36,247 nucleotides of DNA from JAUYIV01 sp040882645 (GTDB lineage Bacteria > Actinomycetota > Acidimicrobiia > Spongiisociales > UBA11373), in contig JBBEAX010000027.1 in assembly GCA_040882645.1 (NCBI GenBank), positions 1 through 36,247 of the forward strand, in the 5' to 3' direction. A program made the position numbers and the translations under genes. The notes under the pieces were generated by a model that worked only from the letters and a program-made list of their open reading frames with translations, made no database searches and was not told the DNA's origin. This document shows positions 29,787 through 36,247 of this stretch, piece by piece (the first letter of the stretch is position 1; every line of letters starts with the position of its first letter).

Positions 29787-30425
29787 TCAGCGGCCCGCGT
29801 CGTAGTCTCGGTAGTACTCGGTTGCTCCGATCTTGTGCAACATCATGTACAAGCCAGCCAGCCCTGCTGCGACAGCGGCACCCGCGAGCCAATGCGGAAG
29901 CTCGCCTTTCTCCACGGTTGGAGGCTCGTGTTTTGCTGATCCGATTCGGGGGGCGGCGCATGCCACCGCCACAGGTTTGAGTCGAGCGACCACTCCGGCG
30001 CCGTCACGGCGCGGTTGCGCCTCCGTAACGGGTGCGGACCCGGTGATCCGCGACTCTTGGGCCCCAGTTTGTTGCTGCAGCTGCTCCGAGGCTGGCGGTG
30101 CTGGTCGGATGGGTGCGAGACTGGTGGCCGCCTCCGTGTGGACGAGGACATCCGTCTGCGGTAGTTGCGCTGCCCTGGCAGCGTGTCCGGTGTCACGCTG
30201 TCGGGGTCTCGCGAGGTCGGAGGCGGTGGTCTTGACGAGCTCAGCGGCGAGTTCTTCTGTGCGCCGCTCCACCTCGGCTCGGAACGCGGGGTCTCTTCTG
30301 CGTCGCCGTACCGTGCTTTCGCTGACACCGGCCGCCCGAGCGGCCGCCCGTATGCTCAACCCTCGGGCCAAGCCCATCTGCAGGGCGAGATCAGCCCTCC
30401 GCCAAACACGTTCACTTCCAATCAT
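29787..30425 (-). CDS. membrane-anchored HTH protein
   Basis: 212 aa. An N-terminal homeodomain-like helix-turn-helix, as in phage terminase-small-subunit-type or transposase N-termini: LALQMGLARGLSIRAAARAA, then GVSESTVRRRRRDPAF (about 12-50). A helical stretch, then a Pro/Ala/Gln-rich linker (about 70-180), and one C-terminal membrane helix (WLAGAAVAAGLAGLYMMLHKI, about 182-202). AAAGGAG with 6 nt precedes the ATG at 30425. A DNA-binding domain tethered to the membrane by its C-terminus is unusual. Lies beside the excisionase gene on the same strand, so it may belong to the integration module. Confidence 0.65.
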   Translation of the reverse strand: MIGSERVWRRADLALQMGLARGLSIRAAARAAGVSESTVRRRRRDPAFRAEVERRTEELAAELVKTTASDLARPRQRDTGHAARAAQLPQTDVLVHTEAATSLAPIRPAPPASEQLQQQTGAQESRITGSAPVTEAQPRRDGAGVVARLKPVAVACAAPRIGSAKHEPPTVEKGELPHWLAGAAVAAGLAGLYMMLHKIGATEYYRDYDAGR

Positions 30426-30792
30426 CTGTAGCTCCTTTCTGAGCACACCCTGACCAGATCCGTCCGGCTTCGATCGGCCGTCGGTCAAAGTCGGTCATCC
30501 TCGACCAATCCCCGCTGTAAGCGTCCGTTCTCAGGTGGTTTCCGAGCGTTTCTCTCCGGATCTGGCTGGATCGTCTGGCGGTTAAACCCGGCCGCTTTCG
30601 GCCAGCCACCGAAGGTGGGGCTGACGCTTGGTTCCGGGCGTGTCGCTTCGCCTGGGTGGCAGCAGGCGCGAGCAAGGTCCATGTGGGAAGGGAGGGGCGG
30701 CGGTCGAGGTTCCAGATGTTCACGGGAGTCGGTACCTGGATTCGTCCTGTGGAGAGGGCGACACGCCCCGATGGCGTCGCCGTGGGGACGTG
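30426..30792. other. gap between HTH protein and excisionase genes
   Basis: Two overlapping minus-strand open frames cross this stretch, but both are rich in Arg/Pro, lack a ribosome site and overlap each other, so neither is called. The only feature I see is the Shine-Dalgarno of the membrane-anchored HTH gene at its left edge. Confidence 0.4.
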
Positions 30793-31002
30793 TCACTGTT
30801 GGGCGCCACCTGAGTCCGTATCGGATGCGCCCAGCCACTCAAGGAACCGGTGACGTGGGATCACAATCCGCCGGCCGATCCGGATGCTCGGAATCTCGTT
30901 GCGGCGGACGGCCTCGTAGGCAGAGTTGCGGCCGATCCCCAAGAAGCGGGCAGCCTCCCCAACCGTCATCGTCAGACTGGGGACCTCAGGCGAGTCGCTC
31001 AT
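30793..31002 (-). CDS. excisionase-like MerR/HTH_17-type DNA-binding protein
   Basis: 69 aa. A single winged-helix domain: MTVGEAARFLGIGRNSAYEA then IPSIRIGRRIVIPRHRFLEW, the pattern of small excisionase/HTH_17 proteins. GGGAG 5 nt before the ATG at 31002. Divergent from the XRE-integrase operon across a 142-bp control region, the usual place for a recombination directionality factor. Likely binds inside the attachment arms to favour excision. Confidence 0.8.
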   Translation of the reverse strand: MSDSPEVPSLTMTVGEAARFLGIGRNSAYEAVRRNEIPSIRIGRRIVIPRHRFLEWLGASDTDSGGAQQ

Positions 31003-31090
31003 GACGACTCCCTCTCCGCAAGACGAGGCCCGTCCTCCCCAATGCAGCGTACTTCGGTCTGACGCTTCATACGGAAGGCTACCACACTTC

Positions 31091-31119
31091 TTGCATGGCG
31101 CGTCTCCCCTGGGTACGCT
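31091..31119 (+). promoter_or_regulatory. promoter of the XRE-integrase operon
   Basis: TTGCAT (31091-31096), a 17-bp spacer and TACGCT (31114-31119). Transcription would start near 31126, with GGAGG at 31134-31138 before the TTG start at 31145. Confidence 0.6.
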
Positions 31120-31144
31120 TCACACTGGACTCTGGAGGTGACTG

Positions 31145-31867
31145 TTGGGATCGGACAGAGTGCCGTGGGACCAGTTCATCGGTCAACGGATCCGCCAGGT
31201 CCGCCAGAACAAGGGTTGGACCCAAGAACGTCTCGCCCTAGAAGTCCAACAGGCTTGGGACCTCGCCTGGACCCGAGCCACGGTCACCGCAACCGAATCG
31301 GGTCAACGCGAGTTGAGCGCCAAAGAACTCTTCGCCCTTCTCGACGTGTTGGTCATCACACCAGCCGAGTTCCTGGCGGACCCCTCGACTGATGCCACCA
31401 CTCAGCTGCTGGTAGGCAGGCCACGCGAGATGGCCAAGACGGCTTCTATCACCCTCGGAATCGTCCGGAGAGTCCTTGGGGGAAGCCGGACAAGCCAGAC
31501 CGCGACCGGTCGTGACACGCCGTGGACCAGAAGAGCCTCCCAACAGATACGTTCCCTTCCACAGATCAGCGGCGAGCTCGAGGAGGCGGGTGTGCGCGCC
31601 ACCGCATCCAGATGCATGGCAGTCCTCGAAGGCGAGAACGGGGAGGCCGAGAAGAAGCTGGCAGCGCAGCTAGGGACCACCCCAAGAAACGTCGCCATCC
31701 AGGCGATCAAACTCTGGGACCGCACCCTCACCGCCGAACGCGACGCCCGACTCGAAGACCGCCTCGGTCACACCCCCGGAAACAGCGCTGGGTCGCTACG
31801 AACCATCCGAGGCCACATCACACGACAACTAATCACAGAACTCACACACGCGACAGCCGGAGACTGA
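31145..31867 (+). CDS. XRE-family regulator with C-terminal helical domain
   Basis: 240 aa. N-terminal XRE helix-turn-helix (FIGQRIRQVRQNKGWTQERL to about residue 70; the recognition helix region includes TRATVTATESGQRELSA). The rest is basic and helical, with a possible second DNA-contact segment (AEKKLAAQLGTTPRNVAIQA). GGAGG lies 6 nt before the TTG start at 31145. First gene of a unit with the 96-aa ORF and the integrase, so it may control integration. Confidence 0.75.
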   Translation: MGSDRVPWDQFIGQRIRQVRQNKGWTQERLALEVQQAWDLAWTRATVTATESGQRELSAKELFALLDVLVITPAEFLADPSTDATTQLLVGRPREMAKTASITLGIVRRVLGGSRTSQTATGRDTPWTRRASQQIRSLPQISGELEEAGVRATASRCMAVLEGENGEAEKKLAAQLGTTPRNVAIQAIKLWDRTLTAERDARLEDRLGHTPGNSAGSLRTIRGHITRQLITELTHATAGD

Positions 31868-31868
31868 C

Positions 31869-32159
31869 ATGCCCCGACACCCAACCCGCAACAACACCGC
31901 CCGGCACGCGGCCACGGGCGAACCGCGTGATGCGGCGACCGACAAGGTCCGACTCAGCTGGCGCTCGGGTTTCCACACGAGCAGGGAGATCGATCCCGAG
32001 TACACCAGACGAATTGAAAAGGCCATCAGGATCAGCTCAAAGCGAACAAGCCAGGTTGATGATCTGACGAATGATGCCGCCCAACCTGTCGAGAGTCTGT
32101 CGACCACGCTCACGCGCGTTCGTGAGAGCCTTGACCGCGTCCAAGGGGCAACGAGTTGA
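31869..32159 (+). CDS. small charged protein coupled to the integrase gene (96 aa)
   Basis: Begins 1 nt after the XRE stop and its TGA overlaps the integrase TTG start. Highly charged, with a predicted C-terminal helix (VESLSTTLTRVRESLDRVQG) that may form a coiled coil. No recognised family. Coupling on both sides suggests an accessory to the integrase or simple translational linkage. Confidence 0.5.
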   Translation: MPRHPTRNNTARHAATGEPRDAATDKVRLSWRSGFHTSREIDPEYTRRIEKAIRISSKRTSQVDDLTNDAAQPVESLSTTLTRVRESLDRVQGATS

Positions 32160-33310
32160 ACGGCAGCGTCGTCAAGAAGGGCAACCGCTGGTACATCATC
32201 ATCGAACGCCGAGATCCTGAAACAGGGAAGCGGAAGCGAGAATGGCACAGCGGATATCGAACCAAGCGGGAGGCAGAGGCTGCCCGGATCGAGATCCTCT
32301 CAAGACTGCAGAGAGGGGCCTACGTAACACCGTCAACTCAGACGCTCGGTGAGTACCTGACCAAGGAATGGCTTCCATCCATCGAGGCCTCAGTTAGACC
32401 CAGCACGCTGCAGTCATACCAGCAGGCGGTTCGGAACCACCTGATTCCGCGGCTTGGATCCTTCCGGGTTCAAGACCTCGGGGCACCACACATCAACGCT
32501 CTATACGCCCACCTACTCACCGACGGACACTCGAAGCGTCAAGGAGGCCTGTCGCCCAAGTCTGTTCGGAACGTTCATGTCGTACTGCGCAAGGCGTTAC
32601 GAGATGCAGTGCGCTGGTCTCGTCTATCGGTCAATCCGGCTGACAGTGCGAGTCCGCCCAGGATCCGCGATGCCGGCTCCCGCGATCTCAAGACCTGGAC
32701 CGCTAAGGAACTCCGCCAGTTCCTCGAGACCGAGCGCGAACTTGGAAGTCCGTCGTATGTGGCCTTCCTGCTCGCAGCCACAACCGGAATGCGACGGGGC
32801 GAAGTGCTGGGACTTCGTTGGCGTGACTGTGATCTTGAAGCTCAGCATCTCTCGGTACGCCAGACACTCGTGTCCGTCGCCTACAAGCTGCACTTCTCGA
32901 CACCCAAGACCAAGAGCAGCCAACGGCTCATCACCCTCGACCGTCAGACAACCACGGCCCTTCGCGAGCATCGCGCCGCTCAGGCTCAGAAGCACCTCAT
33001 CGCTGGCTCTGTCTGGCAGGACCATGACCTCGTGTTCTGCCGCGACGACGGCTCGCCCATACACCCGGACTACTTCAGTCACGCATTCGAGCGCCACGTG
33101 GCGGCGTCAAACCTGCCGCGCATCCGCCTCCACGACCTTCGACACACACACGCCACCCTCGCTCTGACGGCAGGGATACACCCGAAGGTCGTAAGCGAAC
33201 GACTCGGACACGCCAACATCTCGATCACCCTCGACACCTACAGCCACGTGATTCCGAGCCTCCAGCAGGAGGTCGCTGATGTCGTCGCCGACTTAGTGTT
33301 CGGCTCGTAG
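32156..33310 (+). CDS. int: tyrosine recombinase (phage-type integrase)
   Basis: 384 aa. N-terminal arm-binding domain (NRWYIIIERRDPETGKRKRE), SAM-like core-binding domain (about 62-160) and catalytic domain with Arg213 (TGMRRGEVLGLRW), His326 and Arg329 (HDLRH), His352 (RLGHANISITLDTYSHV) and the nucleophile Tyr362. The full catalytic set is present. TTG start overlaps the upstream stop. The gene ends 90 bp from the tRNA-derived attR core and its paired arm sites lie at once downstream, so it is very probably the enzyme that inserted this island in tRNA-Lys. Confidence 0.95.
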   Translation: MNGSVVKKGNRWYIIIERRDPETGKRKREWHSGYRTKREAEAARIEILSRLQRGAYVTPSTQTLGEYLTKEWLPSIEASVRPSTLQSYQQAVRNHLIPRLGSFRVQDLGAPHINALYAHLLTDGHSKRQGGLSPKSVRNVHVVLRKALRDAVRWSRLSVNPADSASPPRIRDAGSRDLKTWTAKELRQFLETERELGSPSYVAFLLAATTGMRRGEVLGLRWRDCDLEAQHLSVRQTLVSVAYKLHFSTPKTKSSQRLITLDRQTTTALREHRAAQAQKHLIAGSVWQDHDLVFCRDDGSPIHPDYFSHAFERHVAASNLPRIRLHDLRHTHATLALTAGIHPKVVSERLGHANISITLDTYSHVIPSLQQEVADVVADLVFGS

Positions 33311-33330
33311 CGGTAGAAATCCGGTAGAAG
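33311..33330 (+). promoter_or_regulatory. arm-type integrase sites, right end
   Basis: Two CGGTAGAA units spaced 11 bp apart (starts 33311 and 33322), same orientation and spacing as at 15994-16013. They begin directly after the integrase stop, 70 bp from the att core. Confidence 0.65.
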
Positions 33331-33399
33331 AGTCGGTATTCAGCGACCAGCAGCCAGGCACGCGGTTCCAGGAGACCCTTGATGTGAAAGGGCTTGTCG

Positions 33400-33443
33400 G
33401 GTGGGTCGGGTGGGAATCGAACCCACAACCTTCGGGTTAAAAG
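33400..33443 (-). repeat. attR core within tRNA-Lys
   Basis: 44-bp copy identical to 15832-15875, running from the anticodon loop to the tRNA 3' end. The integrated element supplied this 3' half and so kept the tRNA intact. Confidence 0.9.
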
Positions 33444-33474
33444 CCCGCTGCTCTGCCAATTGAGCTACCGACCC
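33402..33474 (-). tRNA. tRNA-Lys (TTT)
   Basis: Cloverleaf on the minus strand: acceptor GGGTCGG/CCGACCC, D stem GCTC/GAGC, anticodon loop CTTTTAA (anticodon TTT), T arm GTGGG/CCCAC with TTCGATT. The first pair of the anticodon stem is a G-A mismatch (27-43); the other four pair. CCA is not encoded. It is the integration target of the island. Confidence 0.95.
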
Positions 33475-33573
33475 GCCGCGAAGGTAGCACTACCCCTCGT
33501 CAGCCCGTCTGTCTTGGTGCAGGCAGAGTGCACCCCTCCTATGTTGCGGGAGGCGGAAGGCGGCTGCTCTTGC

Positions 33574-33601
33574 TGGAGACTGGCGACTGGAGACTGGCGA
33601 C
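33574..33601. repeat. heptamer tandem array (4 units)
   Basis: TGGAGAC, TGGCGAC, TGGAGAC, TGGCGAC in a row. Lies between tRNA-Lys and the start of the EndoIV-polymerase gene, outside the island. Confidence 0.85.
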
Positions 33602-33605
33602 TCAA

Positions 33606-35414
33606 TTGATCACCTTTGGCATCTCAGGGCTCCCACCCGAAGACGGTGACGACGCGGCGTTTCTCGATGGCCTGGTTGCCCGGGGGCATCAGGCGTATGA
33701 GTTCGCATTTGTGAAGGGCTTCCCCTGGAAGGAGAAGCGGTGTGCCGCGTTTGGGGCGCTCGCCGCCGAGCGCGGGATCGCCATCTCGATCCACGCCCCC
33801 TACTTCGCCATCCTCACCTCCGACGACCCCGAGAAGGCCAAGCTCACCCGCTCAGCGCTCGAGCACACCATGAAACTGGGGGCGGCCTTTGGTAGCCGGG
33901 TGATCGTGGCCCACACCGGCTACACCAAGGGTCGGGCACCCGAGGAGCTGCACGCCCTGGCGGCGAAGAGCCTCGAGGTGATCGAGCCCAAAGTGCGCCA
34001 CCTGGGGGTTGCCCTCGGCCTGGAGGTCGGCGGGTCCGATCGTGCCTTCGGAACCCTCGGCGACATCGCCCTCATTGCCAGGAACTTTCCCTTCGTCCAC
34101 CCGGTGGTCGATTGGGCTCACCTCCATGCCATGTCGCGGGGGGCGTTGACCAGCAAGGAGGCCTTTCTCGGAGTCTTCGCATTCCTGCGCGACAACTTCC
34201 CCGGCTGGTCGTTCGATCCGCTCCATTGCCAGTTCACCGACAACGAGTTCGGGCACGCTGGGGAGATCCGCCACCTTCCGTACGGCGAAGGGTCGTTGCG
34301 GGTGACCCCGCTGGTCGAAGCGGCAGTCGAAGCAGGGATGCGGATGACCCTGATCTCCGAGGCCAGGGAGCAGTCGAGCCATGAGGCGATTCAGGCGGAG
34401 CTGGAGCAGGCGCGGTCGGCGACGCGACCCCCCGCGCCGAACGATGACGACACCCGCCCGCTCGCCTCGGGGTCCGTGCCTTTCCCGGCTGAGGTTCAGG
34501 TCCGCGCCGAAGCCGACGGATGGATCCCAGTCGGCCGGGATCGCCCTCTGCGGCTCACCAACATCGACAAGCCCTTCTTCCCCGACGGCTACACGAAGGG
34601 TGATCTGATCGCCTATTACACGGTGATCGCCCCGCTCTTGCTGCCCCACTTGCGTGACAGGGCGATCGTGCTGGCACGATTCCCCGACGGCGCCGACGGC
34701 GACTGGTTCTATGAAAAGCGGGCTCCATCACACGCGCCGGTGTGGCTGCCGACGGCCCCGCTGTGGTCCGGCCACAAGGGGGAGGACATCGACTTCGTGA
34801 CCGTACCCGACGTCGAGTCGTTGATGTGGATCGCCAACCTGGGTGCCATCGAGATCCACCCGTGGTTGAGTCGGATCCTCACCTCGGCGGAGCCCGACTT
34901 CGCCATCTTCGACCTCGACCCGGCCGAGGGTGCCGAATGGGATCAGGTGGTCACGGTGGCCGAGGTGATCCGGGTTGCGCTCGAACGCCTCGGACTCGCC
35001 GGCTATCCCAAGACCTCGGGCGCCACCGGCCTCCACATCTATGTGCCGCTCGATCCGGTGCACCCCTACGAACGGGTACGGAAGTTCGTCGAGACGGTGG
35101 GGCGTCTCGTCGTCGGTGCCGACCCGACCCTGGCGACGATGGAGTGGGATATCCCCAATCGCAAGGGCAAGGTGTTCATCGACCACAACCAGAACGTCGG
35201 TGGCAAGACCATTGCCTCGGTGTACTCGGTGCGCCCCCATCCCGGCGCGCCCGTGTCGACGCCGATTCTGTGGGACGAGGTCGGCGCAGTGGTTCCATCT
35301 GATTTCACCATCGCCACCATCTGGGACCGCGTAGCCCGCCACGGCGACCTCTTTGCCCCAGTTCTCTGGGGCGGCCAGACATTGGAGCGCGCTGAGAAGG
35401 CACTCGGGGCATAG
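33606..35414 (+). CDS. endonuclease IV-like domain fused to a LigD-type primase-polymerase domain
   Basis: 602 aa. Residues 1-265 form an AP-endonuclease-2-type TIM barrel with candidate zinc ligands H63 (ISIHAPY), H103 (VIVAHTG), E140 (LGLEVGG), D169 and H172 (VVDWAHLH), H207 (PLHCQF), H223 (RHLPYGEG) and E252 (LISEARE). A linker follows. Residues about 310-600 are the polymerase domain of bacterial NHEJ ligases: LTNIDKPFFPDGYTKGDL, the two catalytic Asp in FDLDPAEG (D436/D438), TSGATGLHIYVPL, and FIDHNQN (D526). No ligase domain is present and no Ku gene is in the window. A fusion of damage incision and gap-filling suggests base excision or end repair; that is inference. TTG at 33606 is chosen as the family N-terminus starts there; upstream in-frame starts would translate the heptamer array. 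Confidence 0.85.
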   Translation: MITFGISGLPPEDGDDAAFLDGLVARGHQAYEFAFVKGFPWKEKRCAAFGALAAERGIAISIHAPYFAILTSDDPEKAKLTRSALEHTMKLGAAFGSRVIVAHTGYTKGRAPEELHALAAKSLEVIEPKVRHLGVALGLEVGGSDRAFGTLGDIALIARNFPFVHPVVDWAHLHAMSRGALTSKEAFLGVFAFLRDNFPGWSFDPLHCQFTDNEFGHAGEIRHLPYGEGSLRVTPLVEAAVEAGMRMTLISEAREQSSHEAIQAELEQARSATRPPAPNDDDTRPLASGSVPFPAEVQVRAEADGWIPVGRDRPLRLTNIDKPFFPDGYTKGDLIAYYTVIAPLLLPHLRDRAIVLARFPDGADGDWFYEKRAPSHAPVWLPTAPLWSGHKGEDIDFVTVPDVESLMWIANLGAIEIHPWLSRILTSAEPDFAIFDLDPAEGAEWDQVVTVAEVIRVALERLGLAGYPKTSGATGLHIYVPLDPVHPYERVRKFVETVGRLVVGADPTLATMEWDIPNRKGKVFIDHNQNVGGKTIASVYSVRPHPGAPVSTPILWDEVGAVVPSDFTIATIWDRVARHGDLFAPVLWGGQTLERAEKALGA

Positions 35415-35428
35415 GGCTCTGTCGGCCT

Positions 35429-35463
35429 GCGATTCTGCAATGCGCAATGCGCAATGCGCGACG
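35429..35463. repeat. heptamer tandem array (5 units)
   Basis: GCGATTC, TGCAATG, CGCAATG, CGCAATG, CGCGACG. Begins 15 nt after the stop of the EndoIV-polymerase gene. Confidence 0.85.
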
Positions 35464-35528
35464 CGGGGGGCCGCCCGCTGGTAGCTAGTCGCCAGCCTTC
35501 TGGGGACGAGCGAAGCGAGGCCCTCCGT

Positions 35529-35556
35529 CGAATCGCTAATCGCTAATCGCCAATTG
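35529..35556. repeat. heptamer tandem array (4 units)
   Basis: CGAATCG, CTAATCG, CTAATCG, CCAATTG. Lies directly beside the hairpin that follows the sulfurtransferase gene. Confidence 0.85.
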
Positions 35557-35558
35557 CG

Positions 35559-35579
35559 GGCCGGGGCGTAGCCCCGGCC
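35559..35579 (-). terminator. GC hairpin after the sulfurtransferase gene
   Basis: GCCGGGGC (35560-35567) and GCCCCGGC (35571-35578) form a perfect 8-bp stem with a 3-nt loop touching the stop codon. No T-tract. Same stop-hairpin context as at 8-30 at the other end of the window. Confidence 0.5.
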
Positions 35580-36247
35580 TAATACGGAAGCACCTCGCCT
35601 GGTTCGTCTCCTGTGACAAATGGCATCTCGGCGCTGCTCCAGTCGCTCCAGGAGCCGGGGTACAGGATCGGCTCGCCGAGGCCGGCCACGACCATGGCCA
35701 GGGCGGCGTGGCAGGCGGTGACGCCGCTGCCGCAGTAGACGACGGTGTCGTCGCCGTGGGCACCCACTGCGCGGTAGCGGGCGGAGAGCATCCGGAACGG
35801 AAGGAACCGGCCTTCAGTGTCGATGTTCTCCTCGTAGGGGATGTTGACAGCCGTGGGAATGTGGCCGGCGATCGGGTCGATGGGTTCCTCGTCGCCGCGG
35901 TACCGCTCGGCCGAGCGGGCGTCGATGAGGGTGAACTCCCCGAGACTCTCCGCCAGCGCCTCACGGTCGATGGTGCGGGTGGTGGCGGGCCGAACCGTCA
36001 TTGTTGCCACCGGCAGTGCGGCTGTCGCCGACTCCAGCGGGTGGCCGGCCGCCACCCACGCAGGCAGTCCGCCGTCGAGCACCCGGACCTGGTCGTGCCC
36101 GATGTCGCGGAGCATCCACCAGAGTCGGGCGGCGATTGCTCCACCACGGTCGTCGTAGGTCACGATCAGGTCGTCGTTGCCGAAGCCGACTGATCCCATC
36201 GTCGAGGCGAAGTCGCTTCGGGTGGGGAGGGGATGCCGGCCCGCGCC
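35579..36247 (-). CDS. thiosulfate/3-mercaptopyruvate sulfurtransferase (rhodanese family), 5' end cut by the window
   Basis: Only the last 222 codons are visible; the frame stays open to the window edge with family-like sequence (GRHPLPTRSDFASTMG), so the start lies outside. It shows the end of the first rhodanese domain (VTYDDRGGAIAARLWWMLR, VRVLDGGLPAWVAAGHP) and the second domain with the active-site loop YCGSGVTACH. The CGSGVT form is usual for 3-mercaptopyruvate-type enzymes. It moves sulfur from a donor to cyanide or another thiol acceptor in the cytoplasm. Confidence 0.9.
   Translation of the reverse strand, partial: GAGRHPLPTRSDFASTMGSVGFGNDDLIVTYDDRGGAIAARLWWMLRDIGHDQVRVLDGGLPAWVAAGHPLESATAALPVATMTVRPATTRTIDREALAESLGEFTLIDARSAERYRGDEEPIDPIAGHIPTAVNIPYEENIDTEGRFLPFRMLSARYRAVGAHGDDTVVYCGSGVTACHAALAMVVAGLGEPILYPGSWSDWSSAEMPFVTGDEPGEVLPY

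Larger units (their letters stand above)
15832..33443. mobile_element. integrative element in tRNA-Lys (about 17.6 kb)
   Basis: Bounded by an identical 44-bp direct repeat (15832-15875 and 33400-33443) that equals the tRNA-Lys gene from its anticodon loop to just past its 3' end. The right copy lies in the intact tRNA, the left copy is a lone fragment. A tyrosine integrase gene ends 90 bp from the right copy, with excisionase and regulators next to it. Paired arm-type sites lie just inside both ends. The element also carries a serine recombinase and a Rep_trans-type initiator at its left end, plus cargo that looks like defence genes. No conjugation genes are seen. It may be a mobilizable element or an island carrying a nested element. 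Confidence 0.9.

Noticed and set aside
30412..30838. two overlapping minus-strand open frames (30412-30723 and 30485-30838)
   Set aside because: Arg/Pro-rich, mutually overlapping, no Shine-Dalgarno or leaderless signal, and one overlaps the start of the membrane-anchored HTH gene.

Overview
The window is high-GC DNA with GTG and TTG starts, many apparently leaderless genes (TANNNT about 6-7 nt before the start codon), a tRNA Glu-Asp-Phe cluster, and Thr/Ser-rich linkers on exported proteins. This points to an actinobacterium, perhaps in or near the Acidimicrobiia. That placement is inference, because no rRNA or marker gene is present.

Left chromosomal part (1-15.8 kb). On the minus strand a leucine/valine dehydrogenase is followed by a fused alpha-beta E1 of the branched-chain 2-oxoacid dehydrogenase, the first two steps of branched-chain amino acid catabolism. 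Next come an unknown protein and a DUF1992 protein. A tightly coupled operon follows (4634-7867): a Tat-exported protein with a methylamine-dehydrogenase-light-chain-like Cys-rich domain fused to FG-GAP-like repeats, a MauD-like thioredoxin-fold protein, a 23-residue peptide, a membrane protein and a small unknown. Further on are a secreted SNase with lamin-tail domains, a methyltransferase, a MauE-like membrane protein, an S41-type lipoprotein, three tRNAs, a small membrane protein, a sulfotransferase and a DrrAB-like ABC exporter.

Genomic island (15,832-33,443, about 17.6 kb). It is bounded by an identical 44-bp direct repeat derived from the 3' half of the intact tRNA-Lys at 33,402-33,474. 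A tyrosine integrase lies beside the tRNA, and near-identical paired CGGTAGAA arm sites lie inside both ends. The left part holds a second module: HTH protein, Rep_trans-type initiator, 30-aa ORF and serine recombinase. The middle is cargo: a DUF2441-like protein, two Thr-rich membrane proteins (one Excalibur), small membrane or lipoproteins, a membrane-anchored PIN-like protein, a compact nuclease-methyltransferase pair, and an AbiJ/HEPN-like protein with a UvrD-like helicase. Cargo blocks are flanked by short direct repeats of 37, 26 and 21 bp. A 134-bp MITE-like or structured element lies near 29.6 kb. The integration module (membrane-anchored HTH, excisionase, XRE regulator, small ORF, integrase) closes the island.

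Right chromosomal part (33.4-36.2 kb). An unusual fusion of an endonuclease IV-like TIM barrel to a LigD-type primase-polymerase is followed by a rhodanese-family sulfurtransferase cut by the window edge.

Intergenic DNA outside the island carries at least six arrays of degenerate tandem repeats, all with a 7-bp period but with different unit sequences. None was seen inside the island. The candidates for undescribed biology are the Mau-like/FG-GAP cluster, the EndoIV-polymerase fusion, the AbiJ-helicase cassette, the heptamer arrays and the 134-bp element.
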